Positions 1-9,515 of a DNA stretch of 51,167 bases are shown in pieces. Position 1 is the first letter of the stretch; the number at the start of each line of letters is the position of its first letter. Source of the stretch: Halobacteroidaceae bacterium (lineage in GTDB: Bacteria > Bacillota > Halanaerobiia > B1SED10-174); contig PWGV01000026.1 in the NCBI GenBank assembly GCA_003554585.1, positions 1-51,167 on the forward strand, given 5' to 3'. The notes beneath the pieces are model-generated. The model had not been told where the DNA came from, ran no database searches, and saw only the letters and a program-made list of their open reading frames with translations. The translations under genes were made by a program, and so were the position numbers.

Positions 1-182
1 AATTTCCTTCACTTCAGCATGGCTAACCATTATCCTTTAATTCATTATATTAAATGATTAAACTGTTTGCGGAGAACTCCATCTACTAAATTAAACTCTA
101 CTTATGAAAATTCTATTTCTATCTACTTAAAACACGCTTAACTACCTGGAAGTCTATCTCCTGAGAACCTTAATTTAAATAG
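1..182. other. AT-rich spacer at window edge, possible start of a further gene
   Basis: No complete gene is seen downstream of rlmD. On the minus strand an ATG at position 30 opens a frame (MVSHAEVKEI) that runs off the window. An AAAGGA sequence lies only two bases before it, which is too close for a good ribosome binding site, so this start is weak. No convincing hairpin terminator for the ligA-to-rlmD operon is visible. Confidence 0.25.
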
Positions 183-1466
183 CTATTTTCCCTCTAACAG
201 AGCAACTGATTCCACGTGATAGGTTTGGGGAAACATATCAACGAGGTCAAGGGTTTCTATTCTGTAACCTAGGGGTTGGAGTTCGGCAATATCTCGGGCC
301 AATGTAGCAGGGTTGCAGGAAATATAGACGATATTTTTTACTTTTTTCTCTTCAATCAACTGCCACAAATTGGGATGGCAACCCTCCCGGGGAGGATCAA
401 GCAGCACACAATCCAGTTCCCGGGGAAGTTTGGTAAAAACCTTTTCTACTTCACCCCGGTGGAATTCAATATTATCAAGTCCTGCAAGCTGGGCTCGCCT
501 TTTCCCCTCAGCAACTGCCTCCCTCGAAATCTCAACCGCCATGACCCTGTCAACGTATTTGGCCAGGTTTATCCCAAAAACACCTGCTCCTGCATATAAA
601 TCGCCAATATTTCTGCAGCCCAGCTCAAGGACAATCTGTTTCGCCCTCTTTAAAAGAACTTCTCTTTGTTCCGAATTCACCTGGAAAAAAGTTGCGGGTC
701 CAAGCTCAAAAGTATAATCTCCCATTTTTTCTTTAATCCTGCTCTTTCCCCAGATTTCTCTTCCCGGTTTTTTTCCCTTGCCCTGTTGGTAGATCCCTAC
801 GAGTTCGGGATTCTCTTTCCGCAGAATAGTAGCAACTTTCTCCCAGGAAACCCTGGGCTTTATCGATTCGTCAAGGATTAACAGGCTTTGCTGATGGGAA
901 AAGCTCGTTCTTACAGTAAAATTTTTTCCCGAACTCAAAATTTTCTGTTTCAAAAGCCCTGCCAGGCTTTTTTTGATTCGGTTGGCGGCTACCGGCAGAA
1001 GAGCACATTCTTCGTGGGGAATTACCCGGCGGGATTGCCGGCTGAAAAAACCTACATGGTTTCCCTGAAGATGGTAGGTAGCTTTGTTCCGATATTTCCA
1101 TTCATTCCCCGCAGGATTAATTCTGGGGGATGGGAGTTTTTGGGCTTCACCAATCCGATATAAGGCCTGAATCAAGCGGTCCTGCTTGAATTCAACCTGG
1201 AAAGAATAATCCATATGCTGCAGTTGACAGCCCCCGCATTCGGAGTAAACAGGGCAGGGAGGTTTTCTGCGGTGGGGTGATGCTTCCAGAACTTCTTCCA
1301 GCAGGGCTTCGCCAAAACGCTTTTTCTTTTTTACAAGTCGAGCCCGGACCCTCTCGCCGGGGAGAGTCCCGGGAATAAAAATGGTATAGCCACTAAGCTT
1401 GCCAACTCCCCGGCCATCGTGACCCAGATCTTTTATTATAACTTCGGGAAGGATTTCTTCAACCAT
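183..1466 (-). CDS. rlmD: 23S rRNA (uracil-5-)-methyltransferase, RlmD/TrmA family
   Basis: The protein (427 aa) transfers a methyl group from S-adenosylmethionine to C5 of a uridine in 23S rRNA; RlmD, RlmC and RlmCD types cannot be told apart here. An N-terminal TRAM-like RNA-binding region (residues ~5-60) is followed by the iron-sulfur motif C-x5-C-x2-C (CPVYSECGGC), with a fourth cysteine near HEECALLP. The C-terminal half has the SAM site DLYAGAGVFG, the DPPREG loop, the nucleophile cysteine in SCNP and the terminal MFPQTYHVE motif. The ATG lies behind GGAGAGG and overlaps the gatB stop by 8 bases (ATGGTTGA), so it is the last gene of the ligA-gatCAB operon. The family assignment is firm; the target base is not. 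Confidence 0.93.
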   Translation of the reverse strand: MVEEILPEVIIKDLGHDGRGVGKLSGYTIFIPGTLPGERVRARLVKKKKRFGEALLEEVLEASPHRRKPPCPVYSECGGCQLQHMDYSFQVEFKQDRLIQALYRIGEAQKLPSPRINPAGNEWKYRNKATYHLQGNHVGFFSRQSRRVIPHEECALLPVAANRIKKSLAGLLKQKILSSGKNFTVRTSFSHQQSLLILDESIKPRVSWEKVATILRKENPELVGIYQQGKGKKPGREIWGKSRIKEKMGDYTFELGPATFFQVNSEQREVLLKRAKQIVLELGCRNIGDLYAGAGVFGINLAKYVDRVMAVEISREAVAEGKRRAQLAGLDNIEFHRGEVEKVFTKLPRELDCVLLDPPREGCHPNLWQLIEEKKVKNIVYISCNPATLARDIAELQPLGYRIETLDLVDMFPQTYHVESVALLEGK

Positions 1467-2868
1467 TTTTCTCCCTCTCCTTTAACTTCCTGGCCATTAA
1501 ATCTCCAACAAGCTGTGGATTGGCCTGCCCCTTACTGATTTTCATGGCCTGCCCAATTAGATTCTGGATCGCCTTTTCCTTTCCAGAAAAGTAATCCTGG
1601 ACAACCTCAGGGTTTTCTTCCAAAACCTTTTCTACAATTTGGTTAATGTAAACCTCATCGCTTACCTGTTTCCACCCTTTTTCTCTGATTATTTCTCCGG
1701 GTTTTTTCCCGGTTTCCAGGACAAGTTGTAAAACTTCCTTGCCCTGGGTCGAACTTAGTTCTCCTTCTTCAACCCGGTTAATAATCTCCGCCAGGTATTC
1801 CGGAGGTATTTCCAGGGGAAAATCAAATTGCAGAAGATTTTCTTTAATCCACTTGGCTACCTCCTGAGGATGAGCAAGGCAGGCGGTTTTTTCAAAGAAC
1901 TCCGCCCTGGGCTTTTGGGCAATCAACACTGCTGCTTCCTCATCTCCAATTCCCCATTCTTCCATCCATTTTTTCTGTCTTTCCCCGGGGGCCTGGGGTA
2001 AATTATTCCCCACTGAATTAACAAATTCTTGCTCCAGCAAAATTCGCGGAAGGTCCGGTTCGGGGAAATAGCGGTAATCAAATCCTTGTTCCTTGCTGCG
2101 GAGGAAATATGTTTTTTGCTCTCGCTCATCCCAGCCCCGGGTTTCTCTTTTTATTAATTCTCCCTCGCTTAAAATTTTGCTTTGTCTTTTTCCTTCATAC
2201 TCCAGAGCCCGGGCAATGGACTGGAAAGAATTCATATTCTTTAATTCAACCTGGTTTGGGGATAATTCTTCTCCAACCTTTCTCAGAGATATATTGGCAT
2301 CACAGCGGAGAGAACCTTCTTCCATATTGCAGTCGGATATCTCCATGTACAGAAAGAGCAAACGCAGTTCCCGGAGGAAACTCCGGGCTTCTTCGGGACT
2401 GCTTATAACAGGCTCAGTAACTATCTCCAGCAGGGTAATACCAGCCCGGTTAAAATCGATTTCCATGTTTCCATTATTGTAATTTATTTTCCCTGCATCT
2501 TCTTCCAGGTGAACCCTTTGAATTGCGAAATTCTTTTTTTTCATCCGAAAAGTCCCATTATAACCAAGGGGTTTTTGATACTGGGTGATTTGATAACCTT
2601 TAGGTAAATCCGGATAAAAATAATTTTTTCGGTCAAACCAGCTCTCCAGGTTTATTTCACAATTTAAAGCCAGGGCCCCCTGCAGGCCATAAAGGACAGC
2701 CCGCTGGTTCAGTGAGGGCAGGGTTCCCGGCCAGCCCAGGCAAATCGGGCAGGTGTTGGTATTAGCAGGAGCAGCAAATTCTGTTGAGCAGGAACAAAAC
2801 ATCTTGGAAGAGGTTTTTAACTGCAAATGCATCTCCAGGCCCACAACCATCTCTAAATCCTGGTTCAT
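1459..2868 (-). CDS. gatB: Asp-tRNA(Asn)/Glu-tRNA(Gln) amidotransferase subunit B
   Basis: GatB (469 aa, normal length) binds the misacylated tRNA and phosphorylates its carboxylate, so that ammonia from GatA can make Asn-tRNA or Gln-tRNA. The N-terminus shows the family signature VGLEMHLQL, the zinc-site cysteines CSCS...CPICLG and the motif NRAGITLLEIVTEP. The C-terminal third is the helical YqeY-like tail domain. Its ATG overlaps the gatA stop as ATGA, which implies translational coupling. Nothing unusual is seen in this subunit. Confidence 0.97.
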   Translation of the reverse strand: MNQDLEMVVGLEMHLQLKTSSKMFCSCSTEFAAPANTNTCPICLGWPGTLPSLNQRAVLYGLQGALALNCEINLESWFDRKNYFYPDLPKGYQITQYQKPLGYNGTFRMKKKNFAIQRVHLEEDAGKINYNNGNMEIDFNRAGITLLEIVTEPVISSPEEARSFLRELRLLFLYMEISDCNMEEGSLRCDANISLRKVGEELSPNQVELKNMNSFQSIARALEYEGKRQSKILSEGELIKRETRGWDEREQKTYFLRSKEQGFDYRYFPEPDLPRILLEQEFVNSVGNNLPQAPGERQKKWMEEWGIGDEEAAVLIAQKPRAEFFEKTACLAHPQEVAKWIKENLLQFDFPLEIPPEYLAEIINRVEEGELSSTQGKEVLQLVLETGKKPGEIIREKGWKQVSDEVYINQIVEKVLEENPEVVQDYFSGKEKAIQNLIGQAMKISKGQANPQLVGDLMARKLKEREKNG

Positions 2869-4343
2869 GATCGGCTACCCCCTTCAGCTCTGAATTCTAC
2901 CTCGGCGCCAAAGCCGGTTATTTGACTAATAAATTCAGCAAAGTCTAAGAGCAGGGGTTCTGACCACTTGGGCCCCATAACTTGCAAACCAAGGGGCAAA
3001 CCGTCTTCATTAAGCCCAGCAGGTAATGAAATAGCGGGCATCCCGGCCAGGCTTCCGGGAATAGCAAGGATATCGCTTAAATATTTCTGGAGGGAAACCT
3101 CCCTCCCGCTACCCAGTTCGAAAGCGGTGGTTGGGGTTGCAGGTGACAAAACCAGATCAAACCTTTGCCACAAGTCCTCCAGTTCCTCCCGAATCACCTC
3201 CCGGACCATTAAGGCCCGGTCATAATAATCCTCCCGGTAAGCCGAACTTAAAAGCAGGGCCCCGAGAGCAATCCGGTTTTTCACTTCATCCCCGAACCCT
3301 TCTGTCCGGCTTTTCCTTATAAAATCTTCCCAGTTATGCACTCCATCAGGTTCAGGTCCAAATCTTATCCCATCAAAGCGAGCCAGATTGGAGCTGGCTT
3401 CTGCAGTTGCAATAACAGAATAGGCTGCGAGGGCCTTCGCGGGATCAATTAGAGAAACCTCTTCAATTTTAACTCCGGCCTGTTCAAGACTACCACAAAC
3501 CTGCTCTAACCTTTTAATTATTTCTTTATCTTCAACTTTCTCTATATATTCCCGGGGCAAAGCTACCCGTAAACTCGGAGGGTTGAAATTTTCTCCGCCT
3601 CTTTGTAGTTTTTTCCCCGCAACAGTTGTCGGATCTCGTTCATCTCTCCCCGCCAGCTGGCAAAAAACCAACCAGAGATCATCAAGATCAGCGGCAAAAG
3701 GTCCAACCTGATCCAACGAAGAGGCATATGCAACCAGCCCGAAGCGAGAAATCCTTCCATAGGTTGGCCGCAATCCGTAGACCCCGCAGAAAGAGGCCGG
3801 CTGGCGAATAGAACCACCCGTTTCACTGCCCAGGGCAAGCGGGACAATTCCACCCCCTACTGCAGCAGCAGAACCGCCCGATGACCCTCCCGGAACTCGA
3901 TGCAGGTTATGAGGATTGCGAGTAGGGAAAAAAGCTGATGTTTCCGTTGTTGACCCCATGGCCATTTCATCCATGTTGGTTCGCCCTATTATTATTGCTC
4001 CTGCCCTCTCCAGCCTTTCAACCACAGTAGCAGAATACCCCGGGTAGAAATCCGCCAAAAAATTCGAACAGCAGGTCAGACTATCCCTTAGCCTTGCCAC
4101 ATTATCCTTGATGGCAACAGGGATCCCGCTCAAAGGCGGTATTTCCTCCCCTGTCTTTCTTATTTCATCAATTTTCTTTGCCTTTTTTTCAGCCCGCTTC
4201 CAGGAGGTCGCTACGAAAGCATTTAACTCATGGTCCCGCTCCTGGAACCTTTCCTTGCAATCCTTTAATATCTCAATAGCGGAGATCTTTCCCTGTTTTA
4301 GCAAGCGGAAAAGGTAGCATGCGCTTTTATTTTCCAGGTTCAA
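2865..4343 (-). CDS. gatA: Glutamyl-tRNA(Gln) amidotransferase subunit A
   Basis: GatA (492 aa with this start) is the amidase subunit that releases ammonia from glutamine. The amidase-signature catalytic residues are all visible: lysine in KDNV, the glycine-serine run [14 protein letters not shown] and the nucleophile region [12 protein letters not shown]. The open frame reaches back to a TTG at 4352, but that codon directly abuts the Shine-Dalgarno AAAGGAG. The TTG at 4343 (protein start [12 protein letters not shown]) has nine bases of spacing and is preferred. It lies just after the gatC stop and overlaps gatB by four bases. Confidence 0.96.
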   Translation of the reverse strand: MNLENKSACYLFRLLKQGKISAIEILKDCKERFQERDHELNAFVATSWKRAEKKAKKIDEIRKTGEEIPPLSGIPVAIKDNVARLRDSLTCCSNFLADFYPGYSATVVERLERAGAIIIGRTNMDEMAMGSTTETSAFFPTRNPHNLHRVPGGSSGGSAAAVGGGIVPLALGSETGGSIRQPASFCGVYGLRPTYGRISRFGLVAYASSLDQVGPFAADLDDLWLVFCQLAGRDERDPTTVAGKKLQRGGENFNPPSLRVALPREYIEKVEDKEIIKRLEQVCGSLEQAGVKIEEVSLIDPAKALAAYSVIATAEASSNLARFDGIRFGPEPDGVHNWEDFIRKSRTEGFGDEVKNRIALGALLLSSAYREDYYDRALMVREVIREELEDLWQRFDLVLSPATPTTAFELGSGREVSLQKYLSDILAIPGSLAGMPAISLPAGLNEDGLPLGLQVMGPKWSEPLLLDFAEFISQITGFGAEVEFRAEGGSRS

Positions 4344-4348
4344 AAAAC

Positions 4349-4585
4349 TCAACTCCTTTGCCGCGTTCCAGCCACCCTAAAGGTTATTCCTGCTTCCCGT
4401 ACTTCTCCTTTAGGACAGTCAGGCCTGAGATTTTCATAAGTTAAGAAATTAAAATTTGAGATTTTTAGAAAACCTCTTTTTTCCTGGGATAGAAAAGGTT
4501 TGATGTCCTCGAGTTGACTCTCGATTAACTCCAGCTTGATATTTTTCTCTTCCAGAGCCGTTATGCGGGCAATTTCTTTTTCCAC
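4349..4585 (-). CDS. gatC: Divergent GatC-like subunit of the tRNA amidotransferase
   Basis: This short protein (78 aa) sits exactly where gatC is expected, four bases after ligA and touching gatA. A standard GatC is about 95 aa, with two helices, a linker containing a P-T-S-H-type motif and a C-terminal LRxD motif that stabilises the GatA-GatB contact. Here an N-terminal helical stretch (residues ~1-35) and an LRPDCP segment (~53-58) can be matched, but most family positions are changed and the end is basic. The start is GTG behind GGGGTGA, which overlaps the ligA stop. The identity rests mainly on gene order and the LRPD remnant. It could also be an unrelated small protein, with GatC encoded elsewhere. 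Confidence 0.6.
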   Translation of the reverse strand: MEKEIARITALEEKNIKLELIESQLEDIKPFLSQEKRGFLKISNFNFLTYENLRPDCPKGEVREAGITFRVAGTRQRS

Positions 4586-4589
4586 TTTT

Positions 4590-6605
<2,016 letters not shown>

Positions 6606-6715
6606 TTAATGCCTTCCCCTTCCAACCATGAGGGAATTATTTTTAACCCCAATTTCTTATTTCTTCTGATAAACCGTCAATTCCTTTCTTTCCCACAAAA
6701 CTCTCGAAAGGAGAA

Positions 6716-6738
6716 AAGGGCAGCATATAGCTGCCCTT
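6716..6738 (-). terminator. Intrinsic terminator after pcrA
   Basis: A nine-base-pair stem (AAGGGCAGC / GCTGCCCTT) with a five-base loop starts five bases after the pcrA stop codon. On the minus strand it is followed by TTTTCTC. It separates pcrA from the ligA operon. The ~137 bases between it and ligA must hold the ligA promoter, but no clear -35/-10 pair stands out. Confidence 0.85.
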
Positions 6739-6742
6739 AGAA

Positions 6743-8896
6743 TCAGATTATTTCCAGATTAACATATTCAACTAAAATTTCTTTCAGTCCTCGCCCCTCA
6801 AAGGCCAGGGTAAGTTTTAAATCCTTTCCCTTTCCTTTCTTGTTGACAATTCGGCCCACTCCCCACTTGGGGTGGCGAACTTTCTGTCCCAGGACAAAAT
6901 TATTGTCCTGGGGCTCGCCCGGAAATTCTTTTTCTTCTCCCTTATTTTCTCCTGTAAGGAAATCATCAATCTTTTCCTCTTCTTCCCCTTCAGCACAGGT
7001 TTCAGGGGGTATACATTGCAAAAACTGGGACGGCTCACGGTAAACGCGGGTTCCAAAGATTTGCCTTCGCTGAGCCCAGGTTATATATAATATTTCCTGT
7101 GCTCTCGTCATGCCAACGTAGCACAGCCGCCGCTCTTCTTCTATTTCTTCTGGATTTTCCATTGAGCGGTTGTGGGGGCAAAAGCCTTCTTCCATTCCGA
7201 CCATAAAAACAACCGGGAATTCCAGTCCTTTGGCCGTATGCAGGGTCATTAAAGTTACCCCGCCCTGTTCTTCCTCGTAAAGATCAATATCTGAAAGCAG
7301 GGAAACCTCGGCAAGGAAGTTTTCCAAACCTTCCCAGCCTTCTTCCTGGATATCCTCTAATACATTGAATAACTCCTGGATATTCTCCATCCGGGCCTGG
7401 GCTTCGATGCTGTCACTTCCGGCAAGTTCAGCCCAGTACCCCGTCCTTTCCAGGATTTCCTGAAGTAGGTCTCCAGGAGCAAGTTTTTCCACCTCGACCC
7501 TTAATTCTTCAATCATTCTGTAAAACCCGGCCAGGGAATTTCGCTGCCGGACCCCCAGGGAAATTTCATCAGCCTGGCTTAAAACCCTGTAAAGAGTAGT
7601 TCCCCTTTGCAGGGCTTTTTTTTCGACCTTTTCAATTGTTGCCTGACCGATCCCCCGGCGGGGGGTGTTGATCACCCGTAAGAAACTCATGGTATCGTCA
7701 GGGTTATATATCAGCTTAAGGTAGGCGAGCAGGTCTTTAATTTCCATCCGATCATAAAACCTCATGCCCCCAACTATTTTATAGGGGATTACCTCCTGGG
7801 TTAGGGTCGTTTCAATGGTCCGGGACTGGGCGTTGGTACGATAGAAAACGGCAATATCCCGGGCTGGGATACCTTTTTCCTGGAGATTGTGCACCTCCTG
7901 GGCAATAAACGCGGCTTCTTCTTCACCACTATAAAACTCCCGCAGGTTTATCGGGTTCCCTTTGCCCTTGCTTGTCCACAAATCTTTTTCCTTGCGCCGC
8001 GAGTTGGCCGCAATTACCCCTTGAGCACCCACTAAAATATTCTGGTAAGAACGGTAATTTTCCTCCAGTTTAATAACCTCGGCCCGGGGATAATCTTTTT
8101 CAAAGCTCAATATATTGGTAATATCCGCTCCCCGGAAACCATAAATTCCCTGGTCGGGATCTCCAACCACGGTAAGGTTTCCTTTGTCCCCCGCAAGCAG
8201 GTTAATCCAGCGGTACTGGGCATGGTTTACATCCTGGTACTCATCCACGAGGATATATTTAAACCTTGATTGGTAACGGGAGCGGACTTCCGGTTCTCCT
8301 ACAAGGAGTTTTACTGTAATCATAATCAGGTCATCAAAGTCCATGGCATTGGCTTTTTTGAGTTCTTTTTGGTACTCGGTATAAACTTTGTATACATTTT
8401 CCTGGAAAAAATCGTGGACGGTGGAACCCATTTGGTGAGGTTCTTTTAGCTCGCTTTTCAGGCGGGATATTTCCTGCTGAATAGCAGCCGGTTTTGCTTC
8501 CTTGGGATCCAAACCCATTTTTTTCATTATGTTTTTAATTAGAGTTCTTGATTCCTGGGTATCATATATTACAAAGTTGCTGGAAAATCCAATCCGATCC
8601 ACTTCCCTGCGGAGAATTCTAACCGATAGAGCATGGAAGGTCCCCATCCATAAATCGGCGGTTTCTAAGCCGATTAATCTTCTGATCCTGTTCTTCATTT
8701 CTTCCGCCGCTTTATTGGTAAAGGTAACGCCCATTATGTTTTTGGGGGAAATTCCCCTTTCCCCTACCAGGTAGGCAATACGGTGGGTTAAAACTCTTGT
8801 TTTTCCGCTACCAGCTCCAGCGAGAATCAATAAAGGGCCATCACCGTGCGTTACCGCTTTCTTTTGGGGCTGGTTTAGATTTTTCATTATGCTCAT
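6743..8896 (-). CDS. pcrA: ATP-dependent DNA helicase PcrA (UvrD family)
   Basis: This 717-aa SF1A helicase unwinds DNA 3' to 5' in repair and plasmid or phage replication and removes recombinase filaments. Walker A is GAGSGKT near residue 27, Walker B is VDEYQD, motif III is GDPDQGIYGFRGAD, and the C-terminal RecA lobe shows TLHTAKGLEF and VGMTRAQEILYIT. The last ~60 residues form the PcrA-type Tudor-like tail (GQKVRHPKWGVGRIV), which contacts RNA polymerase in relatives. The ATG at 8896 follows AAAGGAG and GGGGAAA. It is a single-gene unit, divergent from a membrane-protein gene. Confidence 0.97.
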   Translation of the reverse strand: MSIMKNLNQPQKKAVTHGDGPLLILAGAGSGKTRVLTHRIAYLVGERGISPKNIMGVTFTNKAAEEMKNRIRRLIGLETADLWMGTFHALSVRILRREVDRIGFSSNFVIYDTQESRTLIKNIMKKMGLDPKEAKPAAIQQEISRLKSELKEPHQMGSTVHDFFQENVYKVYTEYQKELKKANAMDFDDLIMITVKLLVGEPEVRSRYQSRFKYILVDEYQDVNHAQYRWINLLAGDKGNLTVVGDPDQGIYGFRGADITNILSFEKDYPRAEVIKLEENYRSYQNILVGAQGVIAANSRRKEKDLWTSKGKGNPINLREFYSGEEEAAFIAQEVHNLQEKGIPARDIAVFYRTNAQSRTIETTLTQEVIPYKIVGGMRFYDRMEIKDLLAYLKLIYNPDDTMSFLRVINTPRRGIGQATIEKVEKKALQRGTTLYRVLSQADEISLGVRQRNSLAGFYRMIEELRVEVEKLAPGDLLQEILERTGYWAELAGSDSIEAQARMENIQELFNVLEDIQEEGWEGLENFLAEVSLLSDIDLYEEEQGGVTLMTLHTAKGLEFPVVFMVGMEEGFCPHNRSMENPEEIEEERRLCYVGMTRAQEILYITWAQRRQIFGTRVYREPSQFLQCIPPETCAEGEEEEKIDDFLTGENKGEEKEFPGEPQDNNFVLGQKVRHPKWGVGRIVNKKGKGKDLKLTLAFEGRGLKEILVEYVNLEII

Positions 8897-8923
8897 TTTC
8901 CCCTACACTCCTTTGCCCATGCC

Positions 8924-8952
8924 TTGACTTTACAAGGTGAGGGAAGTAAACT
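8924..8952 (+). promoter_or_regulatory. Sigma-A-type promoter of the LiaF-like gene
   Basis: TTGACT (8924-8929) and TAAACT (8947-8952) are separated by exactly 17 bases. The promoter covers the GTG at 8937 that would be the longest possible start, so translation must begin downstream of it. Confidence 0.6.
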
Positions 8953-8987
8953 TATTAGTAACATGTTTTTTGAAAGGAATGGTTGTT

Positions 8988-9515
8988 TTGGCCAAAGGAT
9001 TTAAACTACCTTACATTGGAATTTTTCTTTTATTTTCCGGCCTTTTTTTGCTCAGCAGAACCCTGGGCCTATGGGATCAATTCCCCTTTCTATACAGTAC
9101 CGAAACCTTCCTTTTTTTATCATCCATTTTATTTTTTCTATTTTATCTGCTCTCAGCCAGAATCCAGGGTTACCTGGTAACAGGGCTAATTCTACTTTCC
9201 CTGGCTGGAACAACTTATATCCCCCGCCAGGTAAATCTTCCCCCGTTTTTAGACCAGACTCTTTTTTTCCACCTCTTGAGCCTTGCCTTTGTGCTGGTTT
9301 TTCTTTTTCATACCCGGACCCTCGAGCAAAAGAACAGGCGGAACTGGCCTTTTTATCCTGCAGCCATATTATTCGGGACCGGGGTTTTAATTTATCTACT
9401 TGATACAGAAATTCTTCCCGTAACTATTTTGCAGCGCTTTGATCTCCTGTGGCCATTTGCCCTGATTATTGTTGGGCTTTATCTTGTGGTTAATTATCTT
9501 GCTCGACGGGGCTAG
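8988..9515 (+). CDS. Small multi-pass membrane protein with LiaF-like transmembrane region
   Basis: The predicted protein (175 aa) consists of about six hydrophobic segments with short loops. The final segment, LLWPFALIIVGLYLV, resembles the repeated membrane unit of LiaI/LiaF-like (DUF5668-type) proteins, several of which act in cell-envelope stress sensing; no partner kinase is in this window. The frame is open from a GTG at 8937, but a promoter lies across that codon. The ATG at 8979 directly abuts GAAAGGA, whereas TTG at 8988 has nine bases of spacing, so TTG is used. Its 3' end overlaps the convergent peptidase gene by 26 bases. Function is unknown. Confidence 0.7.
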   Translation: MAKGFKLPYIGIFLLFSGLFLLSRTLGLWDQFPFLYSTETFLFLSSILFFLFYLLSARIQGYLVTGLILLSLAGTTYIPRQVNLPPFLDQTLFFHLLSLAFVLVFLFHTRTLEQKNRRNWPFYPAAILFGTGVLIYLLDTEILPVTILQRFDLLWPFALIIVGLYLVVNYLARRG

